Positions 48,256 to 57,014 of a stretch of DNA of 64,000 nucleotides are shown one piece after another (positions within the stretch are counted from its first letter, which is position 1; each line of letters begins with the position of its first letter). This DNA is from Aquipseudomonas alcaligenes (GTDB lineage: Bacteria; Pseudomonadota; Gammaproteobacteria; Pseudomonadales; Pseudomonadaceae). Location: assembly GCF_003205495.1 (NCBI RefSeq), contig NZ_QJRX01000005.1, positions 248,001 to 312,000 of the forward strand, in the 5' to 3' direction. The position numbers were made by a program, and so were the translations under genes. The notes under the pieces are model-generated. The model was not told the DNA's origin. It saw only the letters and a list, made by a program, of their open reading frames with translations, and did no database searches.

Positions 48256-49392
48256 CCCGGCCAGGGCGGCGAGCAGCGCCAGCCAGCCGCCCCGCTGCCA
48301 GACCCAGCCCGCGGCATAGCCGACCAGGCTGGAGCCCAGGTAGTAGGCGCACAGGTACAGCGACGAAGCCTGCGCCCGCGCCCCCCGGGCACGCTGGCCG
48401 ACCTGGCCGCTGGCCACCGCATGGGCAGCGAAGAAGCCCAGGGTAAACAGCGCCAGGCCCAGCACCACCGCCCACAGCCAGGGCGCGGCGCACAGGGCGA
48501 CGCCCAGCAGCATGATGCCGATGCCGCCCTGCAGCACCTGCCGCGCCCCATGCCGCGCCACCAGGCGCCCGGCCCAGCCGGCGCTGAGGATGCCGCCCAG
48601 GTAGACCACGAACAGCAGGCCGATCAGCGTCGCCGACAGCGAGAACGGCGGCGCCGCCAGGCGGAAGCCGACATAGTTGAACAGGGCGACGAAGCCGCCC
48701 ATCAGCAGGAAGGCCTGGAGGAACAGCTCGCGCAGCGGCGGGTGGCCCAGGTGCCCAGCGAAGTTGCCGAGCAGCCCGCGCAGCGACAGCGACTGGGCGT
48801 GGAAATGCCGCGATGGCGGCAACAGCCAGAGGAACAGCAGCAGCGCCAGCACGCCCAACCCGGCGATGCCACCGAGGGCCAGTGGCCAGCCGCCGAGGTC
48901 GGCCAGCAACCCCGCCAGCAGACGCCCGAGCATGCCGCCCAGGGCCGTGCCACCGATGTACAGGCCCATGGCCGCCGGCAGCGCCTCGGGGTCGAATTCC
49001 TCGCCGACATAGGCCATGGCCAGGGCCGGCAGGCCGCTCAGGGCCAGGCCGAGCAATGCGCGCAGGAGCAGCAGCAGGTGCCAGTCGCGCACCCAGGCGC
49101 AGGCCAGGCCCAGCGCCACCGCCAGGCCCAGGGCGGCGACCATCACCGGCTTGCGCCCCCAGCTCTCGGCCAGGGCGCCGGCCAGCAGCAGGCACAGGGC
49201 CAGGCTCAGGGTGGTCAGCGAGAGGGCCAGGGCGCTGCTCGCCGCCGACACGGCGAAATGTTCGGCCAGCGATGGCAGCAGCGGCTGCACGCAGTACAGC
49301 AGGGCGAAGGTGGCGAAGCCGGCACAGAACAGCGCCAGGGTGGCACGCCGGTAGCCGGGGCTACCGCGCACCAGGTGGGAGGATGCGGACAT
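48217..49392 (-). CDS. MFS transporter (YnfM type)
   Basis: This 391-aa protein has 12 predicted membrane helices and typical MFS features: loop 2-3 motif (AGALAESWGRKPVMVAALG near 72-90) and the motif-C-like MGLYIGGTALGGMLGRLLAG segment near residue 142. The sequence pattern, starting GYRRATLALFCAGFATFALLYCVQPLLP, matches YnfM/YdhP-like drug or sugar efflux pumps. Substrate not visible. The stop overlaps the convergent DUF502 gene. The gene is divergent from the dienelactone hydrolase gene. Confidence 0.87.
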   Translation of the reverse strand: MSASSHLVRGSPGYRRATLALFCAGFATFALLYCVQPLLPSLAEHFAVSAASSALALSLTTLSLALCLLLAGALAESWGRKPVMVAALGLAVALGLACAWVRDWHLLLLLRALLGLALSGLPALAMAYVGEEFDPEALPAAMGLYIGGTALGGMLGRLLAGLLADLGGWPLALGGIAGLGVLALLLFLWLLPPSRHFHAQSLSLRGLLGNFAGHLGHPPLRELFLQAFLLMGGFVALFNYVGFRLAAPPFSLSATLIGLLFVVYLGGILSAGWAGRLVARHGARQVLQGGIGIMLLGVALCAAPWLWAVVLGLALFTLGFFAAHAVASGQVGQRARGARAQASSLYLCAYYLGSSLVGYAAGWVWQRGGWLALLAALAGLFLLALWRARRL

Positions 49393-49522
49393 CGTGACTC
49401 TCGAACGGACGAGCCGGAACAGAGCCTCAGGCTAACACAGAAAGTCACGAACGATAGCTGGCTAATCTTCCACCTTGGTCTATCTTGGCCAGTCCACCTT
49501 GTCTGCAGAACGGAGACACACC

Positions 49523-50308
49523 ATGCGCAAAGCCTTGCTCGGCCTGCTCTGCCTCGGCGCCCTGAGCGGAGCGGCCCAAGCCGAAATCCAGACCCGCGAA
49601 ATCGCCTACACGGCCGCCGACGGCACCCGCCTGGTCGGCTACCACGCCTGGGACGACAGCATCGCCGGCCAGCGCCCGGGAGTGATAGTGGTGCACGAAT
49701 GGTGGGGCCTCAACGACTATGCCAAGCGCCGCGCCCGCGACCTCGCCGCCCTCGGCTACAGTGCCCTGGCCGTGGACATGTACGGCGATGGCAAGAACAC
49801 CAGCCACCCGGACGATGCCAAGGCCTTCATGAATGCCGCCCTGGCCGACCCCGCCACGCCCAAGGCGCGCTTCCAGGCCGGCCTCGACCTGCTCAAGGCG
49901 CAGCCGCAGACCGATGCCGCCAGGCTGGCCGCCATCGGCTACTGCTTCGGCGGCAAGGTGGTGCTGGACATGGCCCGCCAGGGCCTGCCGCTGGCCGCGG
50001 TGGTGAGCTTCCACGGCGCCCTGGTCACCGCCACCCCGGCGACGCCGGGCAGCGTCAAGGCCAAGGTGCTGGTGGAGCATGGCGCCGCCGACAGCTTCAT
50101 CACCCCCGAGCAGATCGCCGCATTCAAGGCCGAGATGGACCAGGCCGGCGCCGACTATCGCTTCGTCGAACTGCCCGGCGCCAAGCACGGCTTCAGCAAT
50201 CCCGGTGCCGACGCGCACCAGGGCCACGGCCTCGACCTGGGCTACCAGAAGGAAGCCGACGAGCGCTCCTGGGCCGACATGCAGGCGCTGTTCAAGGAAG
50301 TCTTCTGA
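49523..50308 (+). CDS. exported dienelactone hydrolase family protein
   Basis: This 261-aa alpha/beta hydrolase has a signal peptide (cleavage AQA-E near residue 20). The nucleophile is Cys141 in AIGYCFGGKVV, as in carboxymethylenebutenolidase. VVHEWWGLNDY near 57-67 holds the Glu that pairs with it, and the acid and base are expected in VEHGAADSFI and AKHGFSNPGA. Periplasmic members are of unknown substrate, and the gene is not in an aromatic degradation cluster. ATG at 49523 has CGGAGA upstream. The next gene is pcpS. Confidence 0.88.
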   Translation: MRKALLGLLCLGALSGAAQAEIQTREIAYTAADGTRLVGYHAWDDSIAGQRPGVIVVHEWWGLNDYAKRRARDLAALGYSALAVDMYGDGKNTSHPDDAKAFMNAALADPATPKARFQAGLDLLKAQPQTDAARLAAIGYCFGGKVVLDMARQGLPLAAVVSFHGALVTATPATPGSVKAKVLVEHGAADSFITPEQIAAFKAEMDQAGADYRFVELPGAKHGFSNPGADAHQGHGLDLGYQKEADERSWADMQALFKEVF

Positions 50309-50321
50309 GCCGCCCGCGGTA

Positions 50322-50505
50322 CCGGGCAAAAAAAACGGGAGTCCGACTGGACTCCCGTACTCGATCAGTAGAGTAAAACCACGGCGGCGCGACGCCAGCC
50401 GGGGCTACAACCTCACCAGCGTTCACTTGGAACGCATGTCCCATTCTTACCAGAACCAAGCGTTTGCTCTGTAGCACTTCGTTGTTGCCGTGCAACGAAA
50501 TGTAA
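50322..50505 (-). ncRNA. candidate small RNA between the hydrolase gene and pcpS
   Basis: A strong intrinsic terminator faces the minus strand at 50327-50358, but no minus-strand gene lies in front of it. Starting upstream, about 150 bp of sequence contains a TTCGTTG/CAACGAA inverted repeat (50478-50484 with 50493-50499) and a weak TGCTACAG extended -10-like element. This is the arrangement of a stand-alone sRNA. Limits are approximate, the right end is a guess, and no known sRNA was recognised. Confidence 0.35.
50327..50358 (-). terminator. minus-strand intrinsic terminator
   Basis: ACGGGAGTCC (minus, 50358-50349) pairs with GGACTCCCGT (50344-50335) around AGTC and is followed by eight T on the minus strand. 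On the plus strand no T-run follows, so it does not efficiently end the hydrolase transcript. Confidence 0.85.
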
Positions 50506-50545
50506 ACGGCTGGCCCGTCCCGCCCGGCCACGGCAGAATGCCGCC

Positions 50546-51256
50546 ATGACACTGCCCGCCTTCTGCCAACTGCTGCCCGCCCTGCCCGAACTGCTGCCTG
50601 CCAGCCGCCTGGTGTGGGCGCAGTTCGACCCGACGCGGCTGCAGGCCGATGACTTCGTGCGCCAGGGCATAGCGCCGGTGCGCGGCGTGGCCAAGCGCCA
50701 GGGCGAGTACCTGGCCGGCCGCCTGTGCGCGCGCGAGGCCCTGCGCCAGCTGTGCGGCCAGCCGCTGGTACCGGAACGCGACGAAGAGGGCGTGCCGGTC
50801 TGGCCCGCCGGCACGGTCGGCTCGATCACCCATGGGGGCGGCAAGGCGGCCGCCCTGGTGGCCAGCGAGCTGCATTGGCGCGGCCTGGGCATCGACCTGG
50901 AGAAGCCCCTGAGCGTCGAGCGCGCCAGCCGCCTGGCCGGGGAAATCCTCACGCCCGGCGAACTGCAGTGGGCCTCACAGCTGCCACCTGAGGCCTTCGC
51001 CGCCCGGGTGACGCTGACCTTCTCGCTCAAGGAGAGCCTGTTCAAGGCGCTCTACCCGCTGGTGCTGCAGCGCTTCTACTTCCAGGATGCCGAGCTGCTG
51101 GAGGGCGCCGACGGGCACGCGCGCCTGCGCCTGCTGCTCGACCTGCACCACGACTGGCCGGCCGGCAGCGAACTGGAAGGGCGCTTCGTGGAAGCGGACG
51201 GCCACCTGCTGAGCCTGGTGGCCGTCGCCCAGGTGCGGATCAGCTCCAGGCGCTGA
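50546..51256 (+). CDS. pcpS: 4'-phosphopantetheinyl transferase PcpS
   Basis: This 236-aa Sfp/EntD-type enzyme moves phosphopantetheine from CoA to acyl and peptidyl carrier proteins. The core motifs are GSITHGGGKAAALVA near residues 93-107, GLGIDLEKP (Mg2+-binding Asp near 115) and FSLKESLFKALYP near 157-169. The sequence pattern follows PcpS of P. aeruginosa, which serves both fatty acid synthesis and siderophore peptide synthetases because the genus lacks AcpS. The 3' end overlaps the convergent nitroreductase gene by 17 bp. Confidence 0.92.
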   Translation: MTLPAFCQLLPALPELLPASRLVWAQFDPTRLQADDFVRQGIAPVRGVAKRQGEYLAGRLCAREALRQLCGQPLVPERDEEGVPVWPAGTVGSITHGGGKAAALVASELHWRGLGIDLEKPLSVERASRLAGEILTPGELQWASQLPPEAFAARVTLTFSLKESLFKALYPLVLQRFYFQDAELLEGADGHARLRLLLDLHHDWPAGSELEGRFVEADGHLLSLVAVAQVRISSRR

Positions 51257-51797
51257 CGAAATCGGCCGGCTGCAGGGCCGGCGGCGTGCGCCGCTCGCCC
51301 TCGAAGCTGCCGAGGTAGAGGAAGCCGACGATCTTCTCGCTGGCGCTGAGGCCGAGGCCATCGCGCACCCTGGGGTTGTGGGTCAGTTCGCCGGTGCGCC
51401 AGATGGCACCGAAACCCAGCGCCTGGGCAGCGAGCAACAGGCCATGGGCGGCACAGCCGGCGGACAACACCTGCTCCTCCTGCGGCACCTTGGGATGCTC
51501 ACCGAGGCGGGCGATCGCCACCACCAGCAGCGGCGCGCGCAGCGGCATAGCTCGCGCCTTGTCCAGCGCCTCCGGCTTGGCTGTGGGGTTGCTAGCCAGC
51601 AGCGCCTGGGCGAACAGCTCGCCCAGGCGGGCGCGGGCCTCACCCTCGACGGTGAGGAAACGCCAGGGCCGCAGCTGGCCGTGGTCCGGCGCACGCAGGG
51701 CGGCACGGAACATCAGCTCGCGCTGAGCGGCATCGGGCGCCGGCTCCAGCAGGCGACCCACGGAAACGCGGTTGAGCAACAGATCGAGGGCTTGCAT
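51240..51797 (-). CDS. nitroreductase family protein (YdjA type)
   Basis: This 185-aa minimal FMN-dependent nitroreductase starts MQALDLLLNRVSVGRLLEPAP, then RAALRAPDHGQLRPWRFLTVEG, which holds the FMN phosphate-binding Arg residues, and has SAGCAAHGLLLAAQALGFGAIWRTG near 111-135. The small size and these segments match the YdjA subgroup, a homodimer that uses NAD(P)H. Physiological substrate unknown. In pseudomonads it is usually a single gene. Convergent overlap of 17 bp with pcpS. Confidence 0.9.
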   Translation of the reverse strand: MQALDLLLNRVSVGRLLEPAPDAAQRELMFRAALRAPDHGQLRPWRFLTVEGEARARLGELFAQALLASNPTAKPEALDKARAMPLRAPLLVVAIARLGEHPKVPQEEQVLSAGCAAHGLLLAAQALGFGAIWRTGELTHNPRVRDGLGLSASEKIVGFLYLGSFEGERRTPPALQPADFVSAWS

Positions 51798-51835
51798 GGG
51801 CGACTCCTGAACGGACAGGCCGGCATTCTAGCCGA

Positions 51836-52195
51836 TTACGCGACCTGCTCCGGCATCAACGGCGGCTCCAGCGGCGGCAGGCCGTAGGCGGCGCGGGCGG
51901 CGTCGCAGCGCGGGTTGTGCTGGCCGTCAGCCCAGCTGGCGGTGAACTCGCGGCAGGGGCTGGAGCGCTGCTCATAGAGCGTGCAGCGGGTGGCGCCGCC
52001 GACTTCGCCGAGCAGACCGACACAACGCGTCGGCTTGGCGGTGGTGCCGAGCATGGCGACATGGTGGGGGCCGATCTGCTCGACCAGCTGGTCGGGCACG
52101 CTGCCACCGGCAGACTGGCACTCGCCCCAGAAGAAGGACACGCGAAAGTGCGCGCAGCAGGCGCCGCACGCGATGCAAGGATTGGCTTCGGACAT
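51836..52195 (-). CDS. YkgJ family cysteine-cluster protein
   Basis: This 119-aa protein has the YkgJ/UPF0153 zinc- or iron-binding cysteine set: [20 protein letters not shown] (residues 7-26), then [29 protein letters not shown] and CDAARAAYG. Eight Cys are spread in the order typical of the family. Function unproven. A metal-cluster or Fe-S role is assumed from the cysteines. The gene is divergent from trkH and follows the nitroreductase gene upstream by 38 bp on the same strand. Confidence 0.88.
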   Translation of the reverse strand: MSEANPCIACGACCAHFRVSFFWGECQSAGGSVPDQLVEQIGPHHVAMLGTTAKPTRCVGLLGEVGGATRCTLYEQRSSPCREFTASWADGQHNPRCDAARAAYGLPPLEPPLMPEQVA

Positions 52196-52345
52196 GGCTG
52201 GATGGTTTTCGAAAACCGGTGAGGGGCCGGCACCCGAGGGCCTATTCTATGAATCGGCGCGAAGCTGTGAAGCCCCCGGCGACGGATTTACAGCCCGGTC
52301 GGCCAGAGTAGAATGGCGCCCTCGCCTGCAGCCCGAGCCCCTTTC

Positions 52346-53800
52346 ATGGCCCTGCCGACCCTGCGCATCATCGGCTTCATCATCGGTATCTTTCTCATCA
52401 CCCTGGCGGTCAGCATGGTCATCCCCATGCTCACCCTGCTGGCCTTCGAGCGCACCGACGACCTCAACGCCTTCCTCTGGTCCAGCCTGATCACCTTCGT
52501 CGCCGGCCTGGCCATGGTCCTGCCGGGCAAGCCCAAGCACGTGCAGCTGCGCCCGCGCGACATGTACCTGCTGACCACCGCCAGCTGGGTGGTGGTGTGC
52601 TGCTTCGCCGCCCTGCCGATGGTGATCATCGCCCACATCAGCTACACCGATGCCTTCTTCGAGACCATGTCCGGCGTCACCACCACCGGCTCCACCGTGC
52701 TGGTCGGACTGGACCACATGTCGCCGGGCATCCTGATCTGGCGCTCGATGCTGCACTGGCTGGGCGGCATCGGCTTCATCGGCATGGCAGTGGCCATCCT
52801 GCCGCTGCTGCGGGTCGGTGGCATGCGCCTGTTCCAGACCGAGTCGTCGGACTGGGGCGACAAGGTGATGCCGCGCTCGCACATGGCCGCCAAGTACATC
52901 CTGCTGATCTACCTGGTTCTCACCGGGCTGGGCTTCCTGGGCTTCTGGGCCGCCGGCATGACGCCCTTCGACGCGATCAACCACTCGATGGCGTCGATCT
53001 CCACCGGCGGCTTCTCCACCTCCGACTCGTCGCTGGCCAACTGGCAGCAGCCGGCGGTGCACTGGGTCGCGGTGCTGTTCATGATTCTCGGTGGCCTGCC
53101 CTTCATGCTCTATGTCGCCGCCCTGCGCGGCAACCGCCGGGCACTGTTCAAGGATCATCAGGTACGTGGCTTCATCGGCTTCCTAGTATTGACCTGGCTG
53201 GTGTTCGGTACCTGGCTGTGGCTGCACTCGGAGCACAGCTGGCTGGACGCCTTCCGCATCGTCGCGGTCAACGTCACCTCGGTGGTCACCACCACCGGCT
53301 TCGCCCTGGGCGACTACACCACCTGGGGCAGCTTCGCGGTACTGCTGTTCTTCTACCTGACCTTCGTCGGCGGCTGTTCCGGCTCCACCTCCGGCGGCCT
53401 GAAGATCTTCCGCTTCCAGGTCGCCTACGTGCTGCTCAAGGCCAACCTGATGCAGCTGGTACACCCGCGCGCGGTGATCAAGCAGCAGTACAACAACCAC
53501 AACTTGGACGAAGAGATCGTCCGCTCGCTGATCACCTTCTCCTTCTTCTTCACCATCACCATCGGCGTGCTGGCCCTGGCCCTGACCCTGGTCGGGCTGG
53601 ACTGGGTCACCGCGCTGACCGGCGCCGCCACCGCGGTGTGCAACGTCGGCCCGGGCCTCGGCCCGATCATCGGCCCGGCCGGCAACTTCGCCAGCCTGCC
53701 GGACTCGGCCAAGTGGCTGCTGACCCTCGGCATGCTGCTCGGCCGCCTGGAAATCCTCACCGTGCTGGTGCTGGTCACCCGCAGCTTCTGGAAGCACTGA
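52346..53800 (+). CDS. trkH: TrkH family potassium uptake protein (copy 1)
   Basis: TrkH (484 aa) is the membrane pore of the Trk K+ uptake system, used with TrkA. The four pore loops each hold the filter Gly: TTTGSTVLVG near 113-122, STGGFSTSDSS near 224-234, TTTGFALGDY near 315-324 and NVGPGLGPIIGP near 433-444. ATG at 52346 (MALPTLRI) is chosen over one 33 bases upstream. A second, closely related copy starts five bases after the stop, so the pair is one operon. Confidence 0.95.
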   Translation: MALPTLRIIGFIIGIFLITLAVSMVIPMLTLLAFERTDDLNAFLWSSLITFVAGLAMVLPGKPKHVQLRPRDMYLLTTASWVVVCCFAALPMVIIAHISYTDAFFETMSGVTTTGSTVLVGLDHMSPGILIWRSMLHWLGGIGFIGMAVAILPLLRVGGMRLFQTESSDWGDKVMPRSHMAAKYILLIYLVLTGLGFLGFWAAGMTPFDAINHSMASISTGGFSTSDSSLANWQQPAVHWVAVLFMILGGLPFMLYVAALRGNRRALFKDHQVRGFIGFLVLTWLVFGTWLWLHSEHSWLDAFRIVAVNVTSVVTTTGFALGDYTTWGSFAVLLFFYLTFVGGCSGSTSGGLKIFRFQVAYVLLKANLMQLVHPRAVIKQQYNNHNLDEEIVRSLITFSFFFTITIGVLALALTLVGLDWVTALTGAATAVCNVGPGLGPIIGPAGNFASLPDSAKWLLTLGMLLGRLEILTVLVLVTRSFWKH

Positions 53801-53804
53801 GCCG

Positions 53805-55259
53805 ATGTCCCTGTCCAGCCTACGCATCCTCGCCTTCATCAACGGCATCTTCCTGATCACCCTGGCGCTGAGCATGCTGGTGCCGGTGGCCACCCTGCTG
53901 GTCTTCGAGCAGCCCAAGGGCATCAACGCCTTCCTCTGGTCCAGCCTGATCACCGCGGTGGCTGGCGTGGCCATGGTCGCCCAGGGGCGCCCGCAGCAGA
54001 CCCAGCTGCGCCCGCGCGACATGTACATGCTGACCGTGTCGAGCTGGATCATGGTGTCGATCTTCGCCGCCCTGCCGTTCCTCTTCGCCGAGCGTGCCAG
54101 CGTCACCGACGCCTACTTCGAGAGCATGTCCGGCATCACCGCCACCGGCGCCACCGTGTTCAGCGGCCTGGACAGCATGTCGCCGGGCACCCTGATCTGG
54201 CGCTCGCTGCTGCACTGGCTCGGCGGCATCGGCTTCATCGCCATGGCCGTGGCCATCCTGCCGATGCTGCGCATCGGCGGCATGCGCCTGTTCCAGACCG
54301 AGTCCTCGGACCGCTCGGACAAGGTCATGCCACGCTCGCACATGGTCGCCAAATACATGGTGCTGGCCTATGTCGGCCTCAGCAGCCTGGCCGTGCTGGC
54401 CTTCTGGCTGGCCGGCATGAACCTGTTCGACGCCATCAACCACGCCATGTCGGCCATCGCCACCGGCGGCTTCTCCACCTCCGACGCGTCCCTCGGTCAC
54501 TGGGACCAGCCGGCGGTGCACTGGGTCGCGGTGCTGGTGATGATCCTCGGCAGCCTGCCCTTCGTGCTCTACGTCGCCACCCTGCGCGGCAACTACAAGG
54601 CCCTGCTGCGCGACCAGCAGGTGCGCGGTTTCTTCATGCTGCTGCTGGCCAGCTGGCTGATGCTGGCCTGCTGGAAGTGGAGCACCAGCGAGCTGCACTG
54701 GCTGGATACGCTGCGCCTGGTGGCGGTGAACATCACCTCGGTGATGACCACCACCGGCTTCGCCGTCGGCGACTACCACCTGTGGGGTCCCTTCGCCAGC
54801 ATGATGTTCTTCTACCTGGGCTTCGTCGGCGGCTGCTCCGGCTCCACCGCCGGCGGCCTGAAGATCTTCCGCTTCCAGGTCGCCTATATCCTGCTCAAGG
54901 CCAACCTGCGCCAGCTGATCCACCCGCGCGCGGTGATCAAGCAGCAGTACAACCGCCACCGCCTGGACGAGGACATCGTCCGCTCGATCCTCGCCTTCGC
55001 CTTCTTCTACACCATCACCATCGCCAGCCTGGCGCTGGCGGTGGCCATGTGCGGGGTGGACTGGATCACCGCCCTGACCGGCGCGGCGGCCATGGTCTCC
55101 GGCGTCGGCCCGGGCATGGGCGAGGTGGTCGGCCCGGCGGGCAACTACGCCAGCCTGCCGGACCTGGCCAAGTGGCTGCTGACCATCGGCATGCTGCTGG
55201 GGCGCCTGGAGATCCTCACCGTACTGGTCCTGCTGTTCCCCGCCTTCTGGCGCCACTGA
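53805..55259 (+). CDS. trkH: TrkH family potassium uptake protein (copy 2)
   Basis: This second TrkH is the same length (484 aa) and collinear with copy 1 throughout, with most positions identical by eye. The filter loops are ATGATVFSG, ATGGFSTSDAS, TTTGFAVGDY and GVGPGMGEVVGP. The first and fourth loops therefore differ from copy 1 (S to A, LGPI to MGEV). Several residues after the first loop also differ (SDRSD for SDWGD). The differences suggest separated ion affinity or regulation rather than a fresh duplication. No terminator lies between the copies. Confidence 0.94.
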   Translation: MSLSSLRILAFINGIFLITLALSMLVPVATLLVFEQPKGINAFLWSSLITAVAGVAMVAQGRPQQTQLRPRDMYMLTVSSWIMVSIFAALPFLFAERASVTDAYFESMSGITATGATVFSGLDSMSPGTLIWRSLLHWLGGIGFIAMAVAILPMLRIGGMRLFQTESSDRSDKVMPRSHMVAKYMVLAYVGLSSLAVLAFWLAGMNLFDAINHAMSAIATGGFSTSDASLGHWDQPAVHWVAVLVMILGSLPFVLYVATLRGNYKALLRDQQVRGFFMLLLASWLMLACWKWSTSELHWLDTLRLVAVNITSVMTTTGFAVGDYHLWGPFASMMFFYLGFVGGCSGSTAGGLKIFRFQVAYILLKANLRQLIHPRAVIKQQYNRHRLDEDIVRSILAFAFFYTITIASLALAVAMCGVDWITALTGAAAMVSGVGPGMGEVVGPAGNYASLPDLAKWLLTIGMLLGRLEILTVLVLLFPAFWRH

Positions 55260-55343
55260 TGCGCCGAGCCTGGCCAAGGCGCGCTCGCGACGGTCGAAGC
55301 GAATTTTTCGTCAGATCGAAAACTCGTGTGAGCATGCAGCCAT

Positions 55344-55396
55344 GTAGCCCGGATGCAATCCGGGGAGGCCGCTGCCCCGGATTGCATCCGGGCTAC
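55344..55396. repeat. REP-like palindrome
   Basis: A perfect 22-bp inverted repeat (55344-55365 and 55375-55396; arms start GTAGCCCGGATGCAATCC) with a 9-bp loop lies between convergent trkH and the AraC gene. Such GTAGCCCGGAT palindromes are frequent intergenic repeats in some Pseudomonas genomes and could also act as a terminator. Only this copy was seen in the window. Confidence 0.75.
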
Positions 55397-55404
55397 GGCC
55401 ACAC

Positions 55405-56406
55405 TCACAACCGCGCGCGATACTCGCCCGGAGTCGCATCGAACCAGCGGCGAAATGCACGGAAGAAATTGCTGGGGTCGGCGAAGCCGAGCAGGTAGGC
55501 GACTTCCAGCAGGGTCAGGTTGGGTTGCGCCAGGTACTGCTCGGCCAGCTCGCGACGGGTGTCGTCGAGCAGCTGCTGGTAGCTGGTGCCCTCCTCCTGC
55601 AGGCGACGCTGCAGGGTGCGCTCGGACAGCAGCAGGGCCTGGGCCACCGCCTCGCGCTTGGGCTCGCCCTGCGGCAGCAGGCGGCACAGCACCTGGCGCG
55701 CCTGATGGGTCACCCGGCTGCCGGAGAAGCGCGCCAGGTACTCGCCGGCGAAGCGGTCGTGCAGCTGCGCCAGCGCCTCGTTGGCGGTGGGCAGCGGGGT
55801 CTCCAGGTCGGCCCGCGCGTAGAGCAGCGAATAGTGCTCGGCATTGAAGCGCAGCGGCGCCTGGAACACCTGGCGAAAGGGTTCGAGATCGGCCGGCGGC
55901 GGACTCTGGAAGCTCACCTGCAGGGGCGTGATCGGCTTACCGGTGAGCCAGCGGCAGAACGCCAGCGAGTAGGCCAGCGAGGCCTCGGCGCTCTGCCGCG
56001 CCGGCGGCAGGCGGTCGCCATGGATCGCCAGCACCAGCTCGTAGCCGTCCGGCAGCGGGCGCAGGCTGAGGTCCGAGCCCTCGGCGATGATGCGCTGGTA
56101 GCGCACCAGGCGGGTAAAGCCCTCCAGCAGGTTGCGACTGGACATCAGCGCATAGCCGACCACATGGAAGGACGAGGGGCGCACCACCTTGGCCATGTTC
56201 AGGCCGATGGCCGGATTGCCCGACGCCTCCACCGCCAGGTGCCACAGGCGGGTCATGGCATCCTGCGGGAAGCGCGCATCGGCATCGGCGAGCGCCGCAT
56301 AGTCGAGGCCGAGACGGGCAAACAGGCTGCGGCAATCGACACCGCCCAGCTCCAGGGCCGCGACGATGCCGGATGCCCAGCTGGATGAAGTGGTACGTTC
56401 GCTCAT
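55405..56406 (-). CDS. AraC-family regulator (OruR-like)
   Basis: This 333-aa regulator has an N-terminal arabinose-binding-like domain (residues about 15-200, with GLNMAKVVRPSSFHVVGYALMSS near 72-94) and a C-terminal AraC domain (REAVAQALLLSERTLQRRLQEEG near 251-273, LLEVAYLLGFADPSNFFRAFRRW near 299-321). It resembles OruR and other Pseudomonas amino-acid catabolism regulators, but the target is not evident from neighbours. It is divergent from the Mpo1-like gene. Start ATG at 56404-56406. Confidence 0.87.
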   Translation of the reverse strand: MSERTTSSSWASGIVAALELGGVDCRSLFARLGLDYAALADADARFPQDAMTRLWHLAVEASGNPAIGLNMAKVVRPSSFHVVGYALMSSRNLLEGFTRLVRYQRIIAEGSDLSLRPLPDGYELVLAIHGDRLPPARQSAEASLAYSLAFCRWLTGKPITPLQVSFQSPPPADLEPFRQVFQAPLRFNAEHYSLLYARADLETPLPTANEALAQLHDRFAGEYLARFSGSRVTHQARQVLCRLLPQGEPKREAVAQALLLSERTLQRRLQEEGTSYQQLLDDTRRELAEQYLAQPNLTLLEVAYLLGFADPSNFFRAFRRWFDATPGEYRARL

Positions 56407-56530
56407 CGATTGTTCTTATGGGTTGGTCGGCACGAAATGGCGCCACGAGGATACTAAACTGGCACTGTATGTCACTGGCCGCAGGAGACAGCTCGCCTAC
56501 ACTGCGGCCAACAATGACAGGAGGTACGCC

Positions 56531-56848
56531 ATGAGCGCCGAAACCACCGAACGTTTCCACAGCTTCGCCGAGTTCTATCCCTACTACCTGCAGGAGCACA
56601 GCAACGACGTGTGCCGCCGCCTGCACTACGTCGGCAGCCTGCTGGTGCTGTCGATCCTCGGCTATGCCCTGGCCACCCAGCAGTGGCTGTGGCTGCTGGC
56701 ACTGCCCTTCGCCGGCTATGGCTTCGCCTGGGTCGGCCACTTCGTCTTCGAGAAGAACAAGCCGGCCACCTTCAAATATCCGCTGTACAGCTTCATGGGC
56801 GACTGGGTGATGCTCAAGGATGCCTTCACCGGGCGCATCCGCTTCTGA
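56531..56848 (+). CDS. Mpo1-like (DUF962) membrane protein
   Basis: This 105-aa protein has DUF962 features: an N-terminal FAEFYPYYLQEHSNDVCRRLHYVGSLL with conserved His residues, two membrane segments (about 40-75), and a second motif GHFVFEKNKPATFKYPLYSFMGDWVML. Yeast Mpo1 is an iron-dependent dioxygenase of 2-hydroxy fatty acids, and the His residues here match the proposed metal ligands. The bacterial substrate is unknown. AGGAGG stands just before the ATG at 56531. Confidence 0.88.
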   Translation: MSAETTERFHSFAEFYPYYLQEHSNDVCRRLHYVGSLLVLSILGYALATQQWLWLLALPFAGYGFAWVGHFVFEKNKPATFKYPLYSFMGDWVMLKDAFTGRIRF

Positions 56849-57014
56849 GGCCCGCCACGCCCCGGCGGCGCACGCCGCCCGGGGCCGCCTTCCGGCAGGC
56901 TGCACTGGCCCCGCGCGCCGCGCGCCGTTATGATCCCGCCTGGCCTGGCTCTTGCAGAGTCCAACAGACGCCCACCAGAGGCGTCAGAAATCCAGCAGGG
57001 ATAGTCCGTACTTG

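Noticed and set aside
50292..50552. 86-codon minus-strand ORF over the candidate sRNA
   Set aside because: It reads through the terminator hairpin and into the hydrolase gene. The terminator argues for a non-coding RNA, although a short peptide in it cannot be ruled out.
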